Source of the DNA: Clostridium thailandense
GTDB lineage: Bacteria; Bacillota; Clostridia; Clostridiales; Clostridiaceae
Length of the DNA stretch: 39,367 nt
Assembly (NCBI RefSeq): GCF_019207025.1
Contig: NZ_JAEEGC010000144.1
Span: 1 to 39,367, forward strand
Reading direction: 5' to 3'
In this document: piece by piece, positions 1-7,659 of the stretch
Layout: each line of letters begins with the position of its first letter
How positions within the stretch are numbered: position 1 is the first letter of the stretch
The notes under the pieces: generated by a model
The model's input: the letters and a program-made list of their open reading frames with translations, nothing else
What the model was told of the DNA's origin: nothing
Database searches by the model: none
Made by a program: the position numbers and the translations under genes

Positions 1-2
1 TT

Positions 3-59
3 GAAGCCTGGAAATATCTCCTGGAGCATAATTCAACTTTCGTTGGTGGACATCTATAG
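3..59 (+). pseudogene. C-terminal end of a truncated reading frame, probably an IS transposase
   Basis: An open frame enters from the left edge and runs 18 codons (ending in T-F-V-G-G-H-L) to a TAG stop at 57-59. The stop overlaps a 14-bp sequence repeated in inverted orientation at the right edge of the window. A reading frame that stops inside the terminal inverted repeat is typical of insertion sequences, so this is most likely the end of a transposase. The fragment is too short to name the IS family. Confidence 0.5.
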
Positions 60-71
60 TGCGACAGCCCC
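58..71. repeat. Inverted-repeat end of an insertion sequence (left copy)
   Basis: The sequence AGTGCGACAGCCCC is the exact reverse complement of 39352-39365. GC-rich ends reading GGGGCTGTCGCA are common at the tips of Firmicute insertion sequences. Here the element lies to the left and its inner end abuts the unique sequence that starts at 72. Confidence 0.6.
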
Positions 72-78
72 AACCAAA

Positions 79-522
79 TTATTTCTCTATAGTAATTTTA
101 GCATTCTCCAACTTCACTAAATTAGCTAAAGTATCTCCTACTGGACATCTTTTTTCTATAAGTTCAACAAGTTCTTTTATATTTTTTTCTGGTGAATTAC
201 TTTTTATGTGAAAATTAAATCTTATATTGGAATACCCTGGCCTCACATCAGATACCCCCATAAATCCATCAGTATCCAAATCACCTTCCAAGTCAACCCA
301 AAAATCCTCAAGCTCTACTCTGAGTTTTTTTGCGAAAGATGCAGCCACAATTGTTTGACATGCTCCAAGGCTACATAATAACATCTCTACAGGGTTCATG
401 CCTGTATTAGTTCCGCCTAAGCTTTCAGGTTCATCAGCAATAACTTTGAATCCTCGGGATTCTCCCTCTACTTTAAGTCCTTCTTTTTTTCTAACAGTAG
501 CTTTAAAAGTACATAGCGACAT
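79..522 (-). CDS. OsmC/Ohr-family redox protein
   Basis: A 147-residue protein of the OsmC/OhrA family, whose members reduce organic hydroperoxides with paired cysteines or are uncharacterised YhfA-type relatives. Visible features are the N-terminal strand region, the motif around GGTNTGMNPVEMLLCSLGACQT, which holds the first conserved Cys on the central helix, and a second Cys in KRCPVGDTL near the C-terminus. Spacing of the Cys residues fits the YhfA-like OsmC branch. I place the start at the ATG at 522 because AGGAGG lies at 531-536, 8 nt upstream. A longer frame to 597 would add a hydrophobic leader, but it runs through the promoter. It is a single-gene unit. Substrate is unknown. Confidence 0.85.
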   Translation of the reverse strand: MSLCTFKATVRKKEGLKVEGESRGFKVIADEPESLGGTNTGMNPVEMLLCSLGACQTIVAASFAKKLRVELEDFWVDLEGDLDTDGFMGVSDVRPGYSNIRFNFHIKSNSPEKNIKELVELIEKRCPVGDTLANLVKLENAKITIEK

Positions 523-568
523 AAAAATCTCCTCCTTTAATTTTAAAATACCTGCAATGCTTATCATT

Positions 569-597
569 AGTATAGCAAGTACTTTTATGTATTTCAA
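569..597 (-). promoter_or_regulatory. Sigma-A-type promoter of the OsmC gene
   Basis: On the minus strand TTGAAA (592-597) and TATACT (569-574) are separated by exactly 17 nt. Transcription would start about 40 nt before the AGGAGG site, which supports the short start at 522. Confidence 0.6.
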
Positions 598-740
598 TAC
601 TTTACCAAAATATTTTTTGATCTACGATAATATAAAATATATAAATTAAGTCATAGTTATTCCATTAAAACATAAACTTGGAATAATTTATTTAAATTTT
701 CTATTTACACTCACTATCTATAATTTATTCAAATATTATC

Positions 741-768
741 GTCAACTATATTTACGAAAATAGTTGAC
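741..768. promoter_or_regulatory. Palindromic operator, probable BirA (biotin repressor) site
   Basis: GTCAACTAT (741-749) and ATAGTTGAC (760-768) form a perfect 9-bp inverted repeat with a 10-nt centre. The outer GTCAAC/GTTGAC hexamers are 16 nt apart, in the range known for BirA half-sites of the type GTWAAC...GTTWAC. The right arm overlaps the -35 box at 764-769. Its place in front of bioB-bioY makes BirA the likely ligand, although the C in each half-site departs from the usual consensus. Confidence 0.6.
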
Positions 769-792
769 AATTCCTTTCCGTTTATATATACT
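764..792 (+). promoter_or_regulatory. Promoter of bioB-bioY
   Basis: TTGACA (764-769), 17-nt spacer, TATACT (787-792): a near-consensus vegetative promoter about 105 nt upstream of bioB. The -35 box shares bases with the palindrome at 741-768, so a bound repressor would block RNA polymerase. Apart from this promoter and operator and a weak inverted repeat (657-664/679-686), I see nothing else in the gap 598-897. Confidence 0.7.
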
Positions 793-897
793 TCATTATG
801 TGGCAAGCATTGTTCTTGATATTTTATAGATCCACACAGTTTTAGTTAATCTTAAAATGTTTTTTAGATTTAAAGTATTTATTCGGGGGCGTTAAAT

Positions 898-1854
898 ATG
901 AAAAAATTAGCAAAAGAAATTATTGCAGGAAGACGTTTAAAAAGAGGAGAAGATTTCAGCTTATTTTTAAACGCAGATGAAACTGAACTACTCGAAGGTG
1001 CTAATCTGATTCGTGAGTCATTGTGTGGTAACAAAGTTGACCTTTGCACTATTATTAATGGTCGCAGCGGTCGCTGTAGTGAAAACTGTAAATTTTGTGC
1101 CCAGTCTGCTCACCATCATACTAGCATTAAAGAATATAAATTTTTAGATCCTAATGTAATTTTAAAAGATTGTAAAAGAAATGAATTAAGTGGCGTACAT
1201 CGCTATTCTATTGTCACTGCTGGTAGATCTTTAACTGGTAAGGATTTTGATAAAGCAATTGAATCCTACAAAAAAATTCATAAGGAATGCGACATTAAAC
1301 TTTGCGCTTCTCATGGCCTTATAACCGAAGAAGGATTTGTTCAGTTAAAAAAAGCTGGCGTTTCAATGTATCATGCAAACATAGAAACCTCTAAACATAA
1401 CTTTCCTAATGTCTGCACTACTCATACATATGAGGATAAAATTTATGAAATTAAGCTAGCAAAAAAAGTAGGTCTTATGGTTTGCTCCGGCGGTATCATT
1501 GGCTTGGGAGAAACTTGGGATGATCGTATCGATATAGCTGTAAGCCTGTCAGAATTACAAATAGAGTCTATTCCTATCAATGCACTTATGCCTATTAAAG
1601 GAACCTATTATGAAAATTTGGAGCCTCTTTCTGAAAACGATATTTTAAGAACTATTGCTATCTTTCGCTATATTAATCCGAATGCATATATTCGCATGGC
1701 TGCAGGCAGAAACTACTTTAAAGATGGTGGTGCAAGGATATTCCTATCTGGTGCTAATGCTACAATAACTGGAGATATGTTAACAACTGCAGGTAATAAT
1801 ACTGCACAGGATAAAATAATGTTAACTAATTTAGGCTTTGATATTTCGAAATAA
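898..1854 (+). CDS. bioB: Biotin synthase BioB
   Basis: A radical SAM enzyme that inserts sulfur into dethiobiotin, the last step of biotin synthesis, in the cytoplasm. The CxxxCxxC motif of the SAM-binding [4Fe-4S] cluster is seen as CSENCKFC near residues 59-66, followed by AQSAHH. Later Cys residues (for example KLCASHG and VCSGGIIGLGE) and the RMAAGR segment with its Arg match the BioB core that holds the second cluster. Its 318 residues are normal length. The start ATG follows a G-rich site in CGGGGGCG. It is followed after 37 nt by bioY. No bioA, bioD or bioF lies in the window, so the cell may rely on imported dethiobiotin or on genes elsewhere. Confidence 0.95.
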   Translation: MKKLAKEIIAGRRLKRGEDFSLFLNADETELLEGANLIRESLCGNKVDLCTIINGRSGRCSENCKFCAQSAHHHTSIKEYKFLDPNVILKDCKRNELSGVHRYSIVTAGRSLTGKDFDKAIESYKKIHKECDIKLCASHGLITEEGFVQLKKAGVSMYHANIETSKHNFPNVCTTHTYEDKIYEIKLAKKVGLMVCSGGIIGLGETWDDRIDIAVSLSELQIESIPINALMPIKGTYYENLEPLSENDILRTIAIFRYINPNAYIRMAAGRNYFKDGGARIFLSGANATITGDMLTTAGNNTAQDKIMLTNLGFDISK

Positions 1855-1891
1855 CCCTTAACTATAAATAAAATTTAACTGGAGGATAACT

Positions 1892-2440
1892 ATGGAAATT
1901 AAATCCAATTCCTACAAAATGTCAATTATCGGGATCATGGCTGCAGTCACTTGTATTCTTGGCCCCTTATCTATCCCTATTGGTGTGGTACCAATTTCTT
2001 TCACAAACTTAGCAATCTACTTTGCAATTTATACACTTGGGATGAAAAAAGGCACTCTCAGCTATATAATATATATGTTACTCGGTTTTGTTGGTATTCC
2101 CGTATTTTCCGGTTTTACTGGTGGTCCATCTAAACTTTTAGGACCAACCGGTGGATATATTATCGGATTTGCCTTTATGGCTCTAATTGCAGGATTTTTT
2201 ATTGATACTTTTTTTAATAAATGGTATTTATGCTTTGTAGGTATGATACTTGGCACAGCTGTATGTTATGTCTTTGGCAGCATTTGGTTATCATATCAAG
2301 CTCATATACCCTCAAGTTCAGCGTTTGCTGCAGGTGTAATCCCTTTTATACCTGGGGACCTTGTTAAAATTTTAATTGCTACTTTTATAGGCCCTCAAAT
2401 TCGTAATCGACTAATTAAAGCCAATTTGTTTCAGGCTTAA
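1892..2440 (+). CDS. bioY: Biotin transporter S component BioY
   Basis: A 182-residue hydrophobic protein with about six membrane segments, the substrate-binding subunit of an energy-coupling-factor (ECF) biotin importer. The family pattern is visible as GFVGIPVFSGFTGGPSKLLGPTGGYIIGF near residues 63-91 and FIPGDLVKI near the C-terminus. The ATG follows GGAGG by 7 nt. No ECF ATPase or T component is nearby, so it must use the shared EcfAAT module encoded elsewhere or act alone. Co-transcription with bioB behind one palindromic operator suggests joint repression by biotin. Confidence 0.93.
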   Translation: MEIKSNSYKMSIIGIMAAVTCILGPLSIPIGVVPISFTNLAIYFAIYTLGMKKGTLSYIIYMLLGFVGIPVFSGFTGGPSKLLGPTGGYIIGFAFMALIAGFFIDTFFNKWYLCFVGMILGTAVCYVFGSIWLSYQAHIPSSSAFAAGVIPFIPGDLVKILIATFIGPQIRNRLIKANLFQA

Positions 2441-2465
2441 TTAATTTATTCAAATACATAGAAAG

Positions 2466-2513
2466 TTAGAATTCACACAGAATTTTTCAACTCCACATGA
2501 ATTCTAATTTTTT
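2466..2513 (+). terminator. Rho-independent terminator after bioY
   Basis: TTAGAATTCA (2466-2475) pairs perfectly with TGAATTCTAA (2498-2507), followed by TTTTTT (2508-2513). The loop is long (22 nt). It lies between convergent bioY and the MFS gene. Confidence 0.65.
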
Positions 2514-2551
2514 ATGTCATTTAAATTCTAAGAAACATAAAGAAAGTTTTA

Positions 2552-3850
2552 TTACCCTGTAATATCTTTGCTTTTATATCCCCTTTCAGAAATCGGAGCA
2601 ATAGGTCGAACTTGGCTTGTCAATAGTATAATTGCACCTAGTATCGATATTGCCGCCCCTAAATATAATGCATAATTATATCCGCGAGTATCAACAACAA
2701 CCCCGGTAATAAGTGGAGCAGTTATGCCCCCTATAGTAGCGCAAGTCGCATAGAGACCCGTGATTTTGCCTGCATTCTTTGGTGAAAAGATTATTGGCAT
2801 TGAATAATATCCTCCCATTGTTAAGCATAATACACCATTTGATGCCGAAATCAATGCCACCGCTGAAATAGGATTAGATGCCTGAGTTCCAAAGATCAAT
2901 AAGATACCAGCTCCCACCATACCGATAAGAGGAAAGAGTTTTCTTCCCATATTATGTCCAAACTTTTTAGCTGCCTGATCAGCCAGCCAGCCACCAAACG
3001 GATACGTAAAGGTTGCAACTATATATGGCATCATTGTATAAAGAGCACTTGTGCTCATTGCAAAACCTTTTCCTTTAACAAAATACGTTGGCAACCAAGT
3101 CATAAATAAGTAGAATAAATAATTAGTGCAGAAAAATGATATGGCACCAGTCCAAACAGATACCGTAGAAAATATATCTCTTGAAGTTAAGTTAACGACC
3201 TTACCAGAATCGTCAACCTGAACTCCTTGATCTGCTCTAATATATTTTATTTCTTCCTTACTCACTCCAGGTTGGTCTTCAGGCTTGTCCTTGCCAAGTT
3301 TCCACCAGATGATTACCCAAATAGGTGCAAGAAATGAAAAGGAATAAAATACTGTCTGCCAGCTCCAGGTTCTAATGATCCACGCAGAGATGGGCATAGC
3401 TAGTCCTATACCAAGAGAAACTCCCATAATACTTAATCCCCAAGCTAATCCAGATTCCTTTTTAGGTATCCATTGTGCAATGATTGTAGACATAGCGGGA
3501 AGAGAAACTCCTTCTCCCCACCCCATGGCAATACGTATTAGTAACATAAGTCCTAATGTTGCTCCATATGGAGTAAGAAAAACAAATACTGACCACCATA
3601 TTGCACCAAACATTACAACCTTACTCCCACCAAATCGGTCAGCTAACCATCCACCTGGAATCTGAGTGCAAGCATAACCAATGAAAAATGCTGTAGAAAC
3701 TAAACCAAACTGAGTGGCAGTCCATCCAAAATATTTCATCATTGAAGGACCCGCCATTGACATGCATGATCTATCCATATACAAAACCATATAACACGCA
3801 GTCAGCAATAAAGTAATTTTCCATCGTTTGTTACCAACTTTTGAACTCAT
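2552..3850 (-). CDS. MFS transporter, anion:cation symporter (ACS) type
   Basis: A 432-residue permease with about twelve membrane segments. It resembles the ACS branch of the major facilitator superfamily, which imports organic anions such as hexuronates, glucarate and aromatic or aliphatic acids. The N-terminal RSCMSMAGPSMMKYFGWTATQFGLVSTAFFIGYACTQIPGG region and motif A, GGWLADRFGG, near residue 70, are typical. It is the last gene of the enoate-type operon and a paralogue of the gene at 4008-5315. A hairpin at 3961-3990 separates the two, so this copy may be expressed at a different level. The start is supported by AAGGAGG. The substrate is inferred to be the carboxylic acid used by the operon. 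Confidence 0.88.
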   Translation of the reverse strand: MSSKVGNKRWKITLLLTACYMVLYMDRSCMSMAGPSMMKYFGWTATQFGLVSTAFFIGYACTQIPGGWLADRFGGSKVVMFGAIWWSVFVFLTPYGATLGLMLLIRIAMGWGEGVSLPAMSTIIAQWIPKKESGLAWGLSIMGVSLGIGLAMPISAWIIRTWSWQTVFYSFSFLAPIWVIIWWKLGKDKPEDQPGVSKEEIKYIRADQGVQVDDSGKVVNLTSRDIFSTVSVWTGAISFFCTNYLFYLFMTWLPTYFVKGKGFAMSTSALYTMMPYIVATFTYPFGGWLADQAAKKFGHNMGRKLFPLIGMVGAGILLIFGTQASNPISAVALISASNGVLCLTMGGYYSMPIIFSPKNAGKITGLYATCATIGGITAPLITGVVVDTRGYNYALYLGAAISILGAIILLTSQVRPIAPISERGYKSKDITG

Positions 3851-3950
3851 AATAATTCCTCCTTATTTTTTAACATGGGTAAAAGTGGTATAAAATTTTT
3901 AAATAATCTCAGGCGTTTGGCTCTTTTGCTATTTTTTAATATTTCATTAC

Positions 3951-3990
3951 AAAAAACGCCAATACTGCAATTTTAAACTATTGCAGTATT
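3951..3990 (-). terminator. Terminator or attenuator between the two MFS genes
   Basis: AATACTGCAA (3961-3970) and TTGCAGTATT (3981-3990) form a perfect 10-bp stem with a 10-nt loop. On the minus strand it is followed after GGCG by TTTTTT (3951-3956). It would stop or reduce transcription from the upstream MFS gene into the downstream one. Confidence 0.65.
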
Positions 3991-4007
3991 GTCTTTTTTA
4001 TCATATT

Positions 4008-5315
4008 TTAATTAACTTCAAGCTGTTTTTCATGTTGTGATTTATGCGTTATAGGTTCAAGTTTTGCAACCAAAGCTAAAACAGAACCTATAACGCATAT
4101 ACCTGCACATATCCATAATGCATATCCATAAGCAACTGCCTTAGTTGCGCCAGATTTGAGACCAGCATCAATTACAAGTCCAGTTACAGTTGGTGCAAGT
4201 ACTCCAGCAATAGCACCCAATATTCCTGCGAGACCAGAATATACACCAGCAAGTGATGGACATATAGCAGGTGCTACTGAGAAATAACCTCCCATAGTTA
4301 AACAAAGGAATCCATAGGACAAAGATACTGCTGCAATTACAACAGTTGAATTAGATGCATTAGCACCTACAAAAATAAGAACTGCAGCACCTATCATACC
4401 AATTACCTGTACTAATTTACGTCCAACTTTATCTCCTAATTTACTGGAAGCTGCATCTGCAACAAAGCCACCAATAAAGTAAGTAAAGATACCTACTATA
4501 AAAGGAGTTGCTCCTGCACTTATTTTCATTCCGCGTCCAATAGAAAAATAGTTTGGAAGCCATGTAGTACAGAAGAAATACATATAGGTTGCACATGCAT
4601 AAGATAGACACATCAACCATACAGCTGGTGTACTCATAACATCTGATTTTGTAATATTTGCATTTACTACTGATACATGACCCTCTGGCTTTTGATGAAT
4701 ATATTCAATTTCTGCTTTATTAACTTTTTTGTGCTCAGATGGATCAGATTTACCAACTAACAACCAAATAATGCACCATATTGGAAAAAACAATGCGTAT
4801 ATATAGAATAACTTTTTCCATCCAATTATAGGAAGCAGTGCTGCCGCAAGATACATATTAATAGCAGAACCTGTTGGACATCCAGCCTGAACAAAGCCAC
4901 AGGCAATACCAGATTCCTTCTTTGGAATCCATCTTCCAAGGTTAGACATCGCGCCTGGAACAATACATCCTTGAGCAACACCTTCTAGAACACGAACTAA
5001 AATCATAAGTCCAATAGAAACTCCAATGACAGGTGTTAAGAAGGTAAATAAACCAGAAAATAACAAGCTTACAATAAGCACTTTTGTGGCTCCGTACTTA
5101 TCAGCAATAGCACCGGATGGCACCATAGTAATCATATAACCCGCAAAAAATGCAGTAGAGGCATATCCAAATTGTGCCGATGTCCATCCAAATTCTTTCA
5201 TAATAGCCGGTCCCGATACAGAGAATACTGTTCTACCTAGGAACATTACCATATAAGAAAGTGCCAACACTGCTGCTACTGCCCACCGTACATTCGTTTT
5301 TTTTGTATCACTCAT
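4008..5315 (-). CDS. MFS transporter, anion:cation symporter (ACS) type
   Basis: A 435-residue paralogue of the 2552-3850 permease with the same N-terminal pattern (RTVFSVSGPAIMKEFGWTSAQFGYASTAFF) and motif A as GAIADKYGATKV. About twelve membrane segments are visible. It lies 36 nt after the desulfoferrodoxin-like gene in the same direction, so it belongs to the acyl-CoA operon. The likely role is uptake of the organic acid that the ligase and CoA-transferase activate, or exchange of that acid for its reduced product. The RBS is AGGGGGA, 6 nt before ATG. The two paralogues differ enough to have different substrates, one possibly for export. Confidence 0.88.
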   Translation of the reverse strand: MSDTKKTNVRWAVAAVLALSYMVMFLGRTVFSVSGPAIMKEFGWTSAQFGYASTAFFAGYMITMVPSGAIADKYGATKVLIVSLLFSGLFTFLTPVIGVSIGLMILVRVLEGVAQGCIVPGAMSNLGRWIPKKESGIACGFVQAGCPTGSAINMYLAAALLPIIGWKKLFYIYALFFPIWCIIWLLVGKSDPSEHKKVNKAEIEYIHQKPEGHVSVVNANITKSDVMSTPAVWLMCLSYACATYMYFFCTTWLPNYFSIGRGMKISAGATPFIVGIFTYFIGGFVADAASSKLGDKVGRKLVQVIGMIGAAVLIFVGANASNSTVVIAAVSLSYGFLCLTMGGYFSVAPAICPSLAGVYSGLAGILGAIAGVLAPTVTGLVIDAGLKSGATKAVAYGYALWICAGICVIGSVLALVAKLEPITHKSQHEKQLEVN

Positions 5316-5351
5316 AAAAAATCCCCCTAAATTATTATATAAACATTAAAA

Positions 5352-5873
5352 TTACCAACTTGCATGCATTCTTTCTAGTGGAACTCTAATCAATCCCTTT
5401 TCCTTTATACGTGCATAAATCTCAAATCCTCTTTTACACTGAAATACACACTCTAAGCAGGGATCTTCGTCACAATACACATAAGCATCTTCATCTGCTA
5501 AGGCAAATACAAAAGTTGTTTTTTTAGGGTTTACCACATACTTTAATTGGCCACCAGTAAATGTTCTAAGATACACCCATTCTATTGAAATATTTTTATT
5601 CTTTATTTTCCAAAAAACTTCAACTACATTTTCGTTGTATCCACCTATAATTTTATAATCAATCAAAAATTCATCCGAAAATTCCGAAGGAGCTTGTGCT
5701 TCCAGCCGCTCCATTTCTTCATCACAACATTCGGGAAGTACTCTTTCTTTTAAACTTAATGCCTGAAAAATACTTCCACAATGCCTGCACTGATAAAATC
5801 CTAGCGGTGGGCATAAAACTTTAGGCTTTTTTGCTTCTCTGGACCTTCTTGGTCCAAATTCCTCATACTGCAA
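5352..5873 (-). CDS. Desulfoferrodoxin-like protein with lost superoxide reductase ligands
   Basis: A 173-residue protein. Residues 26-50 hold CxxCG...CC (C29, C32, C49, C50), the iron site of desulforedoxin and of the desulfoferrodoxin N-domain. Residues about 70-155 look like the superoxide-reductase-like beta domain: the IEW of the family's HxIEW is kept (residues 97-99), but the catalytic His is Ser96 and the other His ligands are also absent. Instead there is C134-x4-C139-x2-C142-x3-C146, which could bind another metal or an Fe-S cluster. The start is TTG at 5871-5873, with AGGAGG at 5881-5886 and a 7-nt spacer. The gene overlaps the ligase by 73 bp, so the two are probably translationally coupled. 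Role unknown; an electron carrier for the reductase is one possibility. Domain assignment is by eye. Confidence 0.65.
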   Translation of the reverse strand: MQYEEFGPRRSREAKKPKVLCPPLGFYQCRHCGSIFQALSLKERVLPECCDEEMERLEAQAPSEFSDEFLIDYKIIGGYNENVVEVFWKIKNKNISIEWVYLRTFTGGQLKYVVNPKKTTFVFALADEDAYVYCDEDPCLECVFQCKRGFEIYARIKEKGLIRVPLERMHASW

Positions 5874-7513
5874 CTTGCTTCCTCCTCCACCTGCATTCGT
5901 GCTTTTAGATTTTCTTTCAATAAACTTTTTTTTACCTTTCCGCTATCAGTTCTCGGAATTTTATCTATAACTTCTAGCCTTTCTGGCCAATATCGTTTCG
6001 GAACTTTTTTCTGCTTCATATAACATAAAAGATCTTTTAACTCTAAGGATTCCACTCCTTCTTTAAGTACAATATAAACACAGATGCGTTCTCCAAGACG
6101 TTCATCAGGCATTCCAATTACCGCCTGATCCCGAATCATTGGACACTCGGCAATATAGTCACTTATAAGGTTGGAGTTAAGATTTTCCCCACCTCTTATG
6201 ATCATATCCTTTTTTCTTCCAATGATATTAATATTTCCATTTACGCCGCCTACACAGAGGTCGCCGCTGTAAAACCATCCTTCATCATCCAGTGCCTTAT
6301 TAGTAATTTCTTTATCATTAACATAGCCTACAAACACATTGGGACCTCTTGAAACTTCTTCTCCAACAGTCCCTAGCGGAACTTCTTGTCTATTTTCATC
6401 TACAATTCGTATTTCTATTCCTTCCATGACTCTTCCTGAAGTGGTACCCATTAACTCTAAGGTTTCTTCTGGTCTTACAAATACATGAGGAACACTTTCT
6501 GTAGATCCATAAACTTCACATAATTTGATTCCATGCTCATAAGCTTTTAGGACCATATCTCCTGGCACTGGAGCTCCACCACAAAGATAAAATTTTAACG
6601 AATTCAGTCGTAGTTTTTTCATCTTCATATCATTTAAAATATCGTAAATAAAGGGAGTGGAACCCATTGAGTACGTACATTTTTCCTGGTTCATCAATTT
6701 AATTGCATCAATACTTTTAAATTTACTTTGTAAAACTACCTTTGCTCCTAAAAGCATAGGTGAAATAATTCCATGATGAAAACCAGTAGCATGATTTAGT
6801 GGAGCTGGCATAAAAATTATGTCCTCTTTAGTGAGACCCAGCTCCTTATTAAAATAACTCTCACTGAATACTATATTATTATGAGTTAACATAACTCCCT
6901 TTGCTCCTCCAGTAGTTCCTGAAGTGCAAAGAACAGCTGCAACATTATTGCTGTCAACTCTTATTTGATCTTCTAGAGGGGTATAACTCGAAAGTATCTC
7001 TTTTAAAGTAACCGTATCACTATCTTTGGGTTTTATGTTATCCAGCAATACAATGTGCTCTAAATTTTTTATATGCTTCCTAGCTGATAGAATCAATTCT
7101 TCATAATTAGTTTTATGATGCCATGTTGGACAAAGAAAGATTTTGCTGCCTGTTAAGTTTAAAATATCCTGAACTTCTTCTCTGCTATAGCACATCCCAA
7201 TAGGATTAGCCACAGCGCCTACTTTAATACATGCAACAGTAACAAGAACAAATTCGCTCCATATTGGGATTTGGTAGGATATAACCTCCAATGGTTTAAT
7301 TCCTGCCTTAATAAAATATGAAGCAATAATCGCTGCTTTTTCATCCAACTCTTTGTAAGTATAACGATATCCTCTATCATCTACCACAAACTCTCGCTCT
7401 CCATAATCTTTTACAGATGCATTCCAATAATCTGAAAGGGTTTTCTTTCCCCAATAACCTAGTTTTTCATACATCTCCTTTTGAGCATTATTTATTTTTA
7501 TTCCATATATCAT
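5801..7513 (-). CDS. Acyl-CoA ligase (AMP-forming), CaiC/CarB-like
   Basis: An adenylate-forming enzyme of 570 residues that would activate a carboxylic acid to its CoA thioester with ATP. Motif A3 is seen as LCTSGTTGGAKG at about 195-206, the YGSTE motif (A5) at VYGSTESVPH, the GWFYSGDL motif (A7), and the C-terminal GKVKK with the catalytic lysine. The family is usually 510-550 residues; the extra tail arises because the frame continues over the start of the next gene. The RBS is AAGGAG. It lies 146 nt after etfA without a clear terminator. In the caffeate system CarB plays this role, priming the cycle before the CoA-transferase takes over. The exact acid is unknown. Confidence 0.88.
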   Translation of the reverse strand: MIYGIKINNAQKEMYEKLGYWGKKTLSDYWNASVKDYGEREFVVDDRGYRYTYKELDEKAAIIASYFIKAGIKPLEVISYQIPIWSEFVLVTVACIKVGAVANPIGMCYSREEVQDILNLTGSKIFLCPTWHHKTNYEELILSARKHIKNLEHIVLLDNIKPKDSDTVTLKEILSSYTPLEDQIRVDSNNVAAVLCTSGTTGGAKGVMLTHNNIVFSESYFNKELGLTKEDIIFMPAPLNHATGFHHGIISPMLLGAKVVLQSKFKSIDAIKLMNQEKCTYSMGSTPFIYDILNDMKMKKLRLNSLKFYLCGGAPVPGDMVLKAYEHGIKLCEVYGSTESVPHVFVRPEETLELMGTTSGRVMEGIEIRIVDENRQEVPLGTVGEEVSRGPNVFVGYVNDKEITNKALDDEGWFYSGDLCVGGVNGNINIIGRKKDMIIRGGENLNSNLISDYIAECPMIRDQAVIGMPDERLGERICVYIVLKEGVESLELKDLLCYMKQKKVPKRYWPERLEVIDKIPRTDSGKVKKSLLKENLKARMQVEEEASCSMRNLDQEGPEKQKSLKFYAHR

Positions 7514-7659
7514 AATTTTATCTCCTTATAAACAGATTTCTAAATATCAAAATATACGATACTTAAAAATCGTTATTCAGGGACGTAACCATTCTCCGCT
7601 AAGTAGTTGGAATGATTAGTCATCAGCTGCAAGATAACATATCAATAAGCATTTATTAA

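Noticed and set aside
657..686. Inverted repeat TTATTCCA/TGGAATAA as a terminator
   Set aside because: The stem is only 8 bp with a 14-nt loop, no clean T-run follows, and no gene ends on either strand at this place.
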